A DNA stretch of 64,000 nucleotides. It comes from Talpa occidentalis. Lineage: Eukaryota > Chordata > Mammalia > Eulipotyphla > Talpidae. This document shows positions 36,990 through 47,697 of the stretch, one piece after another. Position numbers and translations under genes: made by a program. Position 1 is the first letter of the stretch. Every line of letters begins with the position of its first letter. The stretch spans positions 18,899,641-18,963,640 of the forward strand of contig NW_023601433.1 in NCBI RefSeq assembly GCF_014898055.3, written 5' to 3'. The notes under the pieces were generated by a model, which was given only the letters and a program-made list of their open reading frames with translations, ran no database searches and was not told the origin of the DNA.

Positions 36990-37544
36990 GGACTGTGAGG
37001 CACTTCTAAAATAAGCCAACAGATTAAAACACAGCAAAAAAACTCAATGTGACTGATGATGTAAACCTTTATGACATCACACGTGACATTTGTCATTTGA
37101 AGTACTTTGAAATATTGCTTAAAACAAAGTTTCCTTAGTCAAACTGAATCTATTTCCTGATAGAGAGTGAGAAAATGTTCCCATGTAAAAAGACAAGGGA
37201 ACATTCAAAATGTACTGTTCTTTAGAATGTTCTTGTTTTAGGACTGCTTTGGGTCAGTCAACAGCATTCTTCCCATAAGCAAAACTGTGTCAGGACCTCA
37301 AGACACAGGAGGAAATTCCATTCTAGCATGAAATTCTGAAAACATGTTAGTATGATTTATGTGCAGTTGACACTGTGAAGGGAGGAGAGGATGTGATTCA
37401 AGAAGAAATGTGCAGCACCTGCCTGCAAGGTGGTCAGAAGTGACATGTGGGTTGGAGGAAAGCAAGGTCAGAGAGCTGGTAGGGCAGACTGGGGATTCTG
37501 CAAAAACAAGAGCAGATGCCTCAGGTGGCAACAGGATGTGGCAG

Positions 37545-37985
37545 AAAGAAGGACACCCAAATATCCCAAAATAGATGACAGGATCAAGAAGATGTGGTGC
37601 ATATACACAATGGAATATGACTCAGCAATCAAAAGAGATGAACACATGCAATTTGCAGCAACATGGATGAAGTTGGAAGGGATCATGCTCAGGCAAAATA
37701 AGCCAGAAAGAAAAAGAAAAATACCGGATGGTCTCACTCATAGCAGGAGTTTAGAAAACCTAAATTAGGGACCAGGAAAATATTAAATATAATAAAGTAA
37801 AAATCACAAACAACAGCATCTACAAGCCAGAGACACACTACACTGCGGGGGAGGAGGAAGTAGGATCGTCAAGGGGGTGGGAATTGTACGGGGACTATAA
37901 CCAAGGTGAAAATGCATACATTGGCAAAAATGAAAAAGGAAGTAAAAATACATAAAATTAAAAACGAAAAAGAAGGACAGCTCAC
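37545..37985 (+). mobile_element. LINE-1 3' end fragment, right-arm copy
   Basis: Mirror of 4081-4520. KIDDRIKKMW is readable, and the 3' UTR ends near 37985. Confidence 0.85.
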
Positions 37986-38879
37986 GTAGCAGGGCTGGAC
38001 AGGGAGGGGAGGTTCGTGGGGCAGGTCTGAGGCCAGCGGGGCAGGGAAGCCTGTGCAAAGGGTTTGGGGAAAGTGTCAAGCCCAGCAGGGCCACGGGAAA
38101 GCGTGAGGCCAGCGAGCGAGCGGATGATCTGATTGATGCTCTCGCTCTTCCCTGGGTGTGGGGGAGGTTGAAGGAAGGGGAGGAACCAGTGCGGGGCCGC
38201 AGCCCTGGCCCGTGACATGCAGCAGCATCCCAGGCTGGTGGGGGCATCGTGGGTTCTCAGAGGCAAGAGGATGCGGAGCCTCCATGTGGTTTGCAGCCCC
38301 TGAGGCTGAGGCGGGTGTGGACACAGGCGGCCACAGAGCGCAGACTCCCCCGGGCGGCCGTGGAGGTTGGGGAGAAAGACGGGAACAGGCCTGCGAGTCC
38401 GCCCCCGACACGGGAGAGGCTGTGACCTGTCTCTTGCGGCAGCCGGGAGCAGCCGCGGTCTAAGGAGAGCAGCATGGCCTCTCCTGGCCGCTGCTGGGTC
38501 AGGTCCCCGGGGGGGGACCAAGGGAACCTGCCCTGGGCGTCCTGTCCCCCGAGAGGATGACACCCTCCGCCCTCCAGGCCTGGGACATGCGGCACTGGGG
38601 TCACCGAGCCCGACCCCTGAGCCCAGGCTCTGAGCCTCGGGCTCTGGCCGCGCCCAAGGCTGCTCAGGGGAGACCTGGTCCTCAGCGGATGCTGTGTGTG
38701 AGTGATCAGGGTTGGCCTGGCGGGGTGAACCTGCAGCCTGAGCAGCAGCGGACCCCATGCTCACGCGAACCCACCACTTCCCGAAGCCAGGGCGTTCCCC
38801 GCGGGGTGCAGGGCCACAGCGTCTGGACCTGGCCTTTGCAAACCTCTGCTCCCCGACCCCGAGTTCAAGCAAGAAGCAG

Positions 38880-39142
38880 ATTTTTTTTTCAGTCTTTATT
38901 TTTAAAGATATATTTATACAATTACCGGGGTACAGGCCAGAGGTGTGAGGGTGAGAGGATTCACCAGAGACAGAGTGGGGAGCAGAACAGGCAGACTGAT
39001 GAAATAGACTGATGAGGGGCGCAGGGCGGGAAAGGAGAGGTCTGCTCGCCTCCCTGGCGGGCCGGGAATCGAACCAGCGCTGCAGAGGTGCGGACAGCTC
39101 CACAGCGCTGCGCTCAACCCGCTGTGCCAACAGGAGCTGCAG
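38880..39142 (-). mobile_element. tRNA-derived SINE (older subfamily), right-arm copy
   Basis: Mirror of 2908-3165. Confidence 0.85.
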
Positions 39143-39694
39143 CGCAGATATTTCAAGCCAGAAATCTCGGGGAGCTGAGCAGCTGCCCAGCCCCGCCCCG
39201 GCTGAGTCAGGTCAGGGGGTGTCCCCACAGCGCTGGGGGCGGGGCGGACACCCCCTCCAGGGCCCGCTTTACAGCCTCTGCCGCCCTGGGAGCCGCCCCG
39301 GCCTCCGGCCAGCGAGAACGCCGAGGGGCACACGCAGCTCGTGGGCCAAACGGGGGGACCATGTCCCAGAGAGTTTTCAGTGTCGGGGTGTGAAGAGCGG
39401 ACTCTGTCGCATCTCATGCTCCCAACATGGTGTCGTTTATTGTGCCTGTGAATGTGTCGTGTCATGTGAGACGCATCAGGGCTTGAGGGGAATTGTGCGG
39501 AGAGACCCTAAAAGCCAAAACCAGGGACAGGTGCTCGCGACAGAGGACACGGCCTCGCCAGCGCCCCGCGGGCTTCTGGAACGGGGTGGAGTCCAGTCTC
39601 CAGGGAGTCTGTCCACACACCTCTTGGCGGTTGCTGTGCCGTGAAGGCTGAATGGCCCCCAGGGTGCCCTCTGCCTGGGGCGTGGCCTCTGCTC

Positions 39695-39741
39695 TGACGC
39701 CACAGAGAGCTCTGTGATGTCACCCGCGGAGCCTACTTAAG
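39695..39741 (+). promoter_or_regulatory. Candidate SMOK promoter, right arm
   Basis: TGACGCCA (39695-39702), TGATGTCA (39715-39722) and TACTTAAG (39734-39741) are arranged as in the left arm. One base differs just downstream (CACCCGCGG here, CACCCTCGG there). Use as a CREM-type germ-cell promoter is inferred. Confidence 0.4.
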
Positions 39742-40351
39742 ACCCCGCGCAGCCGGCGGCGGTGTAGGTAGAGCGAGGAGTGTTGGGATCGTGACGGTGG
39801 ACTCGAAGGGAGAGAGAGGCATGTTGGTGGATTGGATTGCTTTTGCTTTGGTTATTTCTTATTCAGTTATTTATTTTAGCTCTTTCAGTTATTTTATTTT
39901 TAATTCTGTTTTTTTTATTTTCCTTTGTTTTATTATTTGCTTATTTTTTCCTTTATTATTTTATTTTTTTATTTGTTTTTATTTTTAAATTTTTTTATTG
40001 CCCCCATTTTCCCTGGTGTTGTTATTTTTGCGAGTGTTTTTATTTCCCCTTTGTTGTCTGTTTTTTTTTTTTTATTTTACTTGTTAGTTTGTAATTGTTT
40101 GTTCGTTTGTCTGTGTTCTTGTTATTTGGAGTTGTTAGTTTGTTATTGTTTTTTTCATATTTAAGTATTTATCTTTGTTAATTTTTTGGTTGTGTGTTTT
40201 TCATTTTTGAGTGCGTGCGTAGTTAGTATCAGTATCCTACTTAGGTTAGCATAGTTAGTGTTTCTGGTAGAGGTAAGTTAGCATCCTTACTGTTTTGGTA
40301 GAGGAGTCAGCGCGGGGAGCATTTAGTTAGTTTCGGGGATCCTTTTCACGT

Positions 40352-40374
40352 ACTACTAGCTCTAGGCTAGTAGT
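40352..40374. repeat. 9-bp perfect hairpin in the SMOK leader (right arm)
   Basis: ACTACTAGC-TCTAG-GCTAGTAGT, the mirror of 1678-1700, identical stem. Confidence 0.5.
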
Positions 40375-40465
40375 GAACTTGTTAATCGGGTAGCGGAGCT
40401 AGTGCCGAGGGCTCTAGACAGCCAGGACCTGCGAGTGTAGGAGCGGGTCCACCCTCACTGCCTCG

Positions 40466-40860
40466 ATGTGCATGTCTGCCCAGGGAATGGCCCTGAGACA
40501 GTATGTGATGCTCGGCAAGCTGCGGGAGGGCACCCACACCAAGGTCAAGCAGGCGCGGCACCTGCCAATGGGCACGAAAGTGGCCATAAAGGTCATCCCC
40601 AAGTCCGGCATGCCTCAGAGGTTCCTGGTCTGCGAGGTGGCCTGCATTAAAGTCCTTTGGCACCCGAACATTCTCCAGCTCTTCCAGGTGGTGGACACTG
40701 AGGATGAGGTGCTGCTGGTCCTGGAGCGCACTCGGGGGGGGACCTGCAGGACTACCTGTGCAGGTGTGGGCACCTGAGGGAGATGGAGGCGCGCCACATC
40801 TTCCAGCAGATCCTCGCTGCGCTCAGCCACTGCTAAGCCCGGGACGTGGTGCACTGGGAC
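40466..40860 (+). pseudogene. SMOK-like pseudogene, truncated right-arm copy
   Basis: Begins at the same ATG as the left copy and keeps the N-lobe (VAIK lysine at residue 42). A 1-bp loss in the G-run at about 40731-40742 shifts the frame after VLERT. The TAA at 40834-40836 is the same nonsense codon as in the left arm. The copy ends at GTGCACTGGGAC (V-H-W-D), where it is fused to block B-inverse. The rest of the kinase, the UBA and the tail are therefore absent. Promoter, leader and hairpin are intact upstream, so transcription into B-inverse is possible. Confidence 0.88.
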
Positions 40861-42829
40861 TAAGAAAATTGGAGGACACTGACCTGACACTGGACTTGGG
40901 CGCCCCTTGTGTGCAGATCCCTGTCCTGCCGCTGGGGGCCCAGGGAGCCTGGGGAGGGCCTGGCTGAGCAGGAGAAAGGGCGGCTCTGGGCTCCTGTGCT
41001 CAGCCCTGTGGCCACACGGGGGCGCTGCCGCCTGTTCCGGATTCTGGTGGAGCCTCCAGGACATGGCGGGGGCTGAGGTGGGCAGAGTTGGGGGTCCTGG
41101 AGCGCGGCATCCTGGGGTGAGATGCTCTGTGAGGAGTCTGAGCAGCAGGGCTCAGGGGAGAGGAGACTCCGGAGCCTGCCCTGTGTGTGAGGTTTCCAGC
41201 TTTTCTCCCCAGAACCCTTCTCTCCACTCCCTGGACGGTGATACCTGGGAAACTGGAAAAGAAAAAAAAAACTTTCCATCTATAACCTATTAAATATTGA
41301 GAGTATTTTTAAAAATAACATTTAAAGAATACTGTTCGAATTACAAAAAAGTTGTGAAGGCAGTACAGGTCTTGTTTATCCCACACCATTTCCCTTTTGT
41401 TAACATCCTACATGGGTACAGATTTTTTTTTACCACTAATGCAGAAATGTTGACATAATAACTAAACGCCATACTTTAATTTGTTTTTGCTAATGCCATT
41501 TTATGCCCAATAATCCCAACCAGTTTGCCTGGATGACAGTTTCTCAGACTTTCCTTGTTTCCTTGGGAGAGGTGTTGGGGTCACAGATGGGGGTTCTTGG
41601 GTCACCTCTAAGAAAAACTTCACCAGAGTCCTCCTTTCACTGGGGTGAGGGCACACACACACACACACACATGCGCGCGTGCGGAAGAAGAGAAGTCGAT
41701 GCTTGTGCAGACACAAATTGGCAGGAGGACCTGATCCTGGAGAGGGGGCATGTGTTAGGGGAAGCCTGTTAGTGGAGGCTCATTAGAACTCTGTTGGTGT
41801 GTGTGGTGTGGAATTACACATTTTAATAGGTGTGAAGCTGTACTCCAAAATTTATGCAGTGTTATAAACTAGTGTAACACACATATGTATATTAATTATT
41901 GCTTTTGGGTATTTTGCTTACATAACTGCTAAAAACCATGATCCATTATGGAGGTCTTACTATGTGGGCCTCTTAGTTGAATTATAGTCTCTGGTATACT
42001 ATCAGCTTTCCAATCCTCAGATGTGGAGGAAATTTCTAATTCCGTTTATACCACATCTAAGTCATGGGTAAGAAAATGCTTGCTCCTCAGTTGATCTATG
42101 TAGCCAACATCTGCATCAATAATATAGAAAGTCCTTGAATTTCCTCAAATTATGTCCTGGAAAATGTTCCTCAAATTATGTCCCCTGCAGTTATTTCATT
42201 GTTTTCCTTTCCTTTCCAGTCTGATTTGGCTTAATGCCATTCCAATAGGGAATAGTGGTAGTGAAAGAAATAGACGAAATAGTAAAATATTACTCCTTAA
42301 TTCCTGTAGCCCTAGGAAAATCAAGTGTCCTCTATGGTGGTGAAAAGAGGAGATTATTTCCTGATGCAGGAGCACTCACAATGTAATGGAAATGCAGGGT
42401 TGTATTGCCATGGTTTTGATCCCCAGCACATTTTGGAATAGGGCCCAAGTCCTATTTCACAAGCCTAAATAACTAACCTGGACCCGGGTTCCAAGGAGGA
42501 CCATGGATTTGTGGCTCATGCCTGCACACTTCTCTGCCCCACGTGAGGCATATTTTGGCACCACCCGTGTAGAGACTTTGGCCCAAGACCTGTTTCCTGT
42601 GGTTTCCTGAGGGGAGGTTCCCCAAACTGTGTTTGCGTGGAATAGCTGTGAGCCATCTACAAACTTCCATAATGGAGTTTTCCTTCATATATTTAAGTTG
42701 TATTCTGTTGTATAGTGATTTGTGGACTAGACAATGTATCAGAAATACACTGAAGCAAGTCGATTAAGTGTTGATAAATGAATGTAATGTAACAGAATTA
42801 GCTGATTGATTTATTCTCAAAATGTTTAT
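40857..42829 (-). repeat. Block B-inverse
   Basis: Reverse complement of 21915-23879. It joins SMOK at 40857-40860 through GGAC, shared by both parents. It contains a (CA)n run at 41652-41671 that is shorter than the 23065 run. An old LINE-1 3' UTR-like stretch lies at about 41280-41610. Confidence 0.9.
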
Positions 42830-42983
42830 AATTCAGTTAGTTTATGCTTTAGTTAGAGTGACCATGTTTTATCCCTTCATCATATTGCTCTCTACTATTC
42901 TCAAATAGTTTTTCATTAAAGTCTTTTCTCCTTGATCTGCTTTGCAGACTTTCCAAACAAAGACTGCCACCTTTTTCCAATGT

Positions 42984-43220
42984 ATTTTTTTTAAGCATAG
43001 AAGAACTGGGGTGTAGCCCAGAGGTGCAGTGGTTGAGAGGATTCACCAGAGAGATTGGGGAGCAGAACAGGCAGATGTACTGAAATACATTGCTCAAGGG
43101 AGCAGCAGGCATGACAGGAGAAGGCTGCTGTACCCTATGTGGCTTAGCTCCCTCGTGGGGAATTGAACTCAGGCCACAGCAGTGACAGAGCTGAGACTCC
43201 CTAAGCCACCAGCGAGGCCC
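42984..43220 (-). mobile_element. tRNA-derived SINE (older subfamily)
   Basis: T-tail at 42984, GAACTGGGGTGTAGCCCAGAGG, GGATTCACCAGAGAG, head ending CCACCAGCGAGGCCC. Outside the inverted repeat. Confidence 0.85.
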
Positions 43221-43849
43221 CTTTCCCAATAAATTCTCACTGCAGTATTGGCCATATAGAATTTAATATAAATTAATGTGTCTTTACTGATCAAAGAATC
43301 ATGTCACAGGCAACTTTTAGATTTAAATTAATTGGTAAGCATGTGTAAGGACTATATACTACATGGTTGATATGAACAGTTTTTCTGGTTTTTAAGTGAC
43401 TCTGAAAATGAAGAGTCTTTTTGGTAAATGTCAAAGTAAAAAACTAATATGAAAATATTTAAACCTTTCATTCTTATCATAACAAAATGGAAAATAACAA
43501 ATGGCAGGGTTTCACATTATAGTCCTGAAGGATAATGCTTTTCAGATCCCTTTTATCCATTTCTTTTAATAAAGAGACCTTCATTAACTTTTACGTTATA
43601 AGTTTTCATACGGAATCAGATTGCAATGAAATAACAGTCTAAAGAAAACACTATGTTTGAAATAGATGTAGGTCATTCTGTGCCCATAAATTTTTAAGTA
43701 GTTGATGGAAAATTGGTCTAAGTAAGAGATTTTCGTTTATTTTCAAATTAGGCTATAGTTTTGGATCTGTGGGCAAACCATTTACTCTCCCTGGTATTAT
43801 CTTTCTTCTAACTAATCTGTGAGTCATAGTCTCTTCTGGTACCATCAAT
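43221..43849. other. AT-rich sequence, nothing recognised
   Basis: No ORF or repeat was identified by eye; probably old degraded repeat DNA. Confidence 0.3.
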
Positions 43850-44165
43850 ATTATTGCAAATAGCAAGATTTAATCCGGAGGGGTTTTTAGTAGCTGAGTA
43901 GTATTCGTGTGTTGTGTGCCATATCTTCATAACCAACTCATCTGTTGTTGGACCCTTAGGTTGCTTCCATCACTTTGGTATTGAAAATACCATTACAGTG
44001 AACATAGGAGTGCACATATCCCTTCATATTAGTGTTTTTGTATACTTCAGAGAGATATCTAAGAATGGGATTGCTGGATCATAAGGTAGAACTATTGTTA
44101 GTATTTTCAGAAATATCTGTTCTAATTTTCTAGGAAAGGAAACAGTCTACATTTCCACCAACAGT
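43850..44165 (-). mobile_element. Old LINE-1 ORF2 3' fragment
   Basis: The minus strand shows the decayed ORF2 end: CCACTGTTGGTGG-type start, GATCCAGCAATCCCATTC, then TACTACTCAGCTACTAAAAA. Strongly diverged. Confidence 0.65.
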
Positions 44166-44924
44166 GGAGTAAAGACATGGATAGAAGTTCTCAAATCACA
44201 AAATACACAGAAAAACAAAAATGACAGAGTTCCTTAATCAGCCTTGGAGATGACTTTTGTCAATCGGATTACATTGTCAAAGGAAACAAAAGCCAATATA
44301 AACAAATGGGACAATATTAAACTAAAAAGTTTCTATAGAGTGAAAGAAACCACCATTAAAAAACTAATGATTTGGAGAAAATACTTACATATGTCAGACA
44401 AGGGCTTAATATAGAAATTTTATAAGAACTCATTAAACTCGTCAACAAAAGAACAAATATCCCCATTAAAAAGTGGACAGAGATGTTGCAGAGCGACTTG
44501 TCCACAGGACAGAGATGGCAGCAGGCCCATGAACACGTGTTCCTCCTCTCCTATTAAGAAAGCAAATCAGAAGCAAAATGAGCGATCATCTCCTATCTGT
44601 TAGAGGGTTATTATCAAATAGACAAGAAAACAAGTGATGGTAAAGTTGTGGAGAGGCAAAATCTTTGTATAGATTGTTGTTACGGATTTAAATTGTTGCA
44701 ATCATGGAAATAGTGTGGCAATACCTCAAGAAATTTAAGAAAATAATATCACATGACCCAGCTAGCTGACTTCTCTTTAGTTGTCAAGCTTTACCACAAA
44801 ATATACAAATTTAAATTCAAAGAGATATATGGAATACCATGTTCATCATAACATTATCATAACACTCAAGACAGAGAAACAAACTTAGAGCCCCCTGGTA
44901 GATGATAAAATAAAAAAAAATGTG

Positions 44925-44981
<57 letters not shown>

Positions 44982-45115
44982 CACAGTGGGAGACTACTCA
45001 GCTATAAGAAGATGAAATCCTGCCCTTTGAAACAACATGGATTGACCTAGAGTATATATATTTTGCTATCTAAAATAAGTCAGAGGATACTAAAAAGCAC
45101 CATACGATTTTGTTA
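44166..45115 (+). mobile_element. Old LINE-1 ORF2 3' part, plus orientation
   Basis: A decayed ORF2 C-terminal half (AAACAAAAGCCAATATAAACAAATGGG, AAAAAGTGGACAGAGATG, GACTACTCAGCTATAAG). It lies head-to-head with the preceding minus-strand piece, which suggests a 5'-inverted (twin-priming) insertion or two separate ones. Confidence 0.65.
44928..44986. repeat. (TA)n(CA)n microsatellite
   Basis: About 12 TA repeats followed by about 18 CA repeats inside the old LINE-1. Confidence 0.95.
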
Positions 45116-45269
45116 CAGGGCAGGGAGAGGGGCAGCCCAGACACCACAAACCTACCTGCTCTAAATAGGTTCTGCCATGCGCTGCATCAACACAAAACAT
45201 ATGAGACTTTACTGGGAAGGAACTTCAATACAATTAGGAAACAATACAGGAAAGGCAAAGACTACAGAT

Positions 45270-45480
45270 TCTTTTTTAATATTTTATTTTATGTAATTCT
45301 TACATCATTTTTCATCTTTGCACAATGCATGCATTTTCATTTTTGTTATAATCCCAATACAATTGCACCCCCCCTTATTTTGAATCCAGTCCTTCCTCTC
45401 TCTGGCCCTCCCTCCCCACCCCCTCACCCCCATCCCCCCCCACCCCCCCCCCCCACCACACCCCACACCCTGCCGAATTG
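45270..45480 (-). mobile_element. LINE-1 3' UTR fragment with C-rich tract
   Basis: On the minus strand this resembles the 3' UTR of the other young-type LINE-1 copies (ATAACAAAAATGAAAATGCATGC). It includes a C-homopolymer-rich stretch at 45420-45465 on the plus strand. Confidence 0.6.
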
Positions 45481-46458
45481 TTTCTCTATAGTTTCTAAAT
45501 AAAGTACCCAAAGTTACCAGACCCTCGTGGGTAAAAGTCCATCCAAAAGGGATTGGCCCAGAATAAGGCCCCAAAGCCTGCCATAGGTCTAAAGCATCTT
45601 CCAGTGGGGACCCATAGAAGGATCAGAAACCACCAGACAATTCTGGAAGGAAAAGAGTAAATTATCAAAAGCAAGACAAAAACTGCCATTGCCACCTCCC
45701 CACGGTCTCTCGCCCACATCTGCATCATCCAGTCCACGACCTAAGGCAGGCATGGTTTCTTCATGCCTCTCTCTGCTCCACATGCCACCTCCGGGTCTCC
45801 TTCTGGTTCCATCCTGCTTCCTTCCTTCTTCAGTTTCCTCTGCAGCTTCTTCTCTCCCTGCTCAGCTCCACCCTCCCTTGGGTGGGGTGGAAACCTGGAA
45901 CCACCCCCTTTCCTGGGGACCACCCTGTTACAATTTCACACCTATATAGATGATAAAGAAACAAAACAAATGAACAAACAAAACAAACCAAAAACAACAT
46001 CTTTGTCTGTAAGAACCAAATATCCTTTGCCAGAGGGAAACAGGAAAAGGGGCTGAGGAATTTGGGTAAAGGAATTTGGGTAAAGGAGTTCTTGTATGGT
46101 GAAGAATAGAAACTTTTTATTCAAATGTTAATTTTAATGTACAGCAAAACCTATCACTATATAATGGTAGAAACCAGTGGAACTTCAGTAAAAATTAAAA
46201 GAAAATGAAGTGAAACACAAAGATGTTTATTAGAGCTCATGAAATTGGCGATAATTCCGAAACTCCATTTTTATATATATGTAAAGAAGTGAAAGCTATT
46301 CTGAGATATTTTGACTTGCTCTCTTATACGCAATCCTCATACTTTTCCTTTTTAAATTTTTTCTCTCTCAGCAGTTAATTTTTAAAAAACAATGGAATCA
46401 ACTGATGGCATATGAAGGACATTTAAAGGTCTTAATTTCAGAGGACATTTATTCTGAT
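45481..46458. other. Unclassified sequence
   Basis: No supported gene or repeat. It includes a C/T-rich stretch at 45690-45930. Confidence 0.3.
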
Positions 46459-46473
46459 TGCTGTGTGTTCTTT

Positions 46474-46769
46474 TTTTTTTTTTTTAAAGAGGCATGTATT
46501 TTTATTTTTATTTATTTGTTTGTTATACATGCACTGGTACAGTCAGAAGCGTGGGAGGGTGAAAGAATTCACCAGCCCAAAGCGGGAGCAGAGCAGGCAG
46601 AAGGACCGAAGTACACTGCTGGGGGAGCAGTGGGTGGCAGGAGAGGTCTGTGCGCCATGTGGGACCCTCCTCTGGTGGCCGGGGAGCTGCCGGAGATCGA
46701 ACTGGCGCCGCAGAGGCCGCGGGCAGCTTCGCAACCCAGCGCTCAACCGCTGCGCCACCAGGGAGGCCC
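46474..46769 (-). mobile_element. tRNA-derived SINE (younger subfamily)
   Basis: Near-consensus copy with intact boxes on the minus strand (TGGCGCAGCGGTTGAGCGC, GTTCGATC). It is flanked by the 15-bp target-site duplication TGCTGTGTGTTCTTT (46459-46473 and 46770-46784). Confidence 0.95.
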
Positions 46770-47089
46770 TGCTGTGTGTTCTTTACAGTTTTTGCTCTAA
46801 TACGTGGAGTCAGATCTACAAGATGGATGAGGGTTGCTCAAGACCCATATTTTGATGCAAATTTTCTAAGTCATCCTAAATTCCAGCCACTTCAAAATTC
46901 ATGGAGCAAACCCAAAGATGTAGAATCTTGGAGAAAAGGGAAATTATTTCCTTAGAACAAGGAAATGACACCCTCAGGCTAAATTCAACCTTGTAAATAC
47001 AATGAAAAACCAGCCACCTTCATTTAATTGCCTTTGGCTATCTCCTTGCTGTAGTGCAGATTTTAGTAGTTGTAAAAGAAACTACAATA

Positions 47090-47435
47090 GGGCCTCCCTG
47101 GTGGCTCAGCGGTTGAGCGCTGGGTTGTGAAGCTGCCCGCGGCCTCTGCGACTCCGGTTCGACCCCCGGCTGCTCCCCGGCCACCCAGGAGTGTCCCACA
47201 TGGCGCGCAGACCTCTCCTGCCGCCCGCTGCTCCCCTCAGCAGTGTACTTCGGTCCTTCTGCCTGTTCTGCTCCCCACTCTGGCTCTGCTGCTCCCCACT
47301 CTGGCTCTGGTGAATTCTCTCACCCTCCCGCGCTTCTGACTGTACCCAGTGCATTTTTAAACAAACAAACAAACAAACAAATAAATAAATAAAAACATGC
47401 CTCCATAAAAAAAAATAAAAAAACAAACAAAAAAT
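47090..47435 (+). mobile_element. tRNA-derived SINE (younger subfamily) with internal duplication
   Basis: Starts GGGCCTCCCTGGTGGCTCAGCGG, B-box GTTCGACCCC. A 21-bp segment (CTCCCCACTCTGGCTCTG...) is tandemly duplicated at about 47271-47312. The tail has CAAA/TAAA repeats, then CATGCCTCCAT and a second A-rich stretch. The target-site duplication is AAACTACAATA (47079-47089 and 47436-47446). Confidence 0.95.
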
Positions 47436-47697
47436 AAACTACAATATATGATGAATAAAGTTTGAAATATTTATTCCTTGACGAGAGACAAATCTGTCAA
47501 TCCTTGTTCTCCAGTCATGATTTGTAAACATTCAAGCGCAGCTTCTCTGGCATAGGGAAGGTGAAGAAAGAGATCTGAGCCTGTGTCCTTCCTTATAATG
47601 TCTCTGAATCTACAGAAAATAAGGGAACATTTTAGAGTTGAAAATCAATGAATTTATCTTTAATTGCCCAACCAATATTAGCTTGCTAATGCTGTCA

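Larger units (their letters stand above)
26603..40860 (-). repeat. Right arm (A-inverse) of the inverted repeat
   Basis: Reverse complement of 1191-21814 minus the left-arm LINE-1. The inner edge at 26603 (CCTCTCAG) matches the last bases before the gap at 21814. The outer edge at 40857-40860 lies inside SMOK, where the sequence switches to B-inverse. Confidence 0.93.

Noticed and set aside
37982..39130. A 382-codon minus-strand open frame in the right arm
   Set aside because: It begins in a SINE, runs through GC-rich non-coding DNA, and is broken into several frames in the left-arm mirror.
1191..40860. Terminal inverted repeats of a giant DNA transposon
   Set aside because: The arms contain ordinary interspersed repeats and a gene relic, there is no transposase between them, and the edges lie inside SMOK and at a gap, not at transposon-like ends.
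45420..45465. C-rich tract as an i-motif/G-quadruplex regulatory site
   Set aside because: It lies within a LINE-1 3' UTR fragment, where such runs are common; no other regulatory sign.
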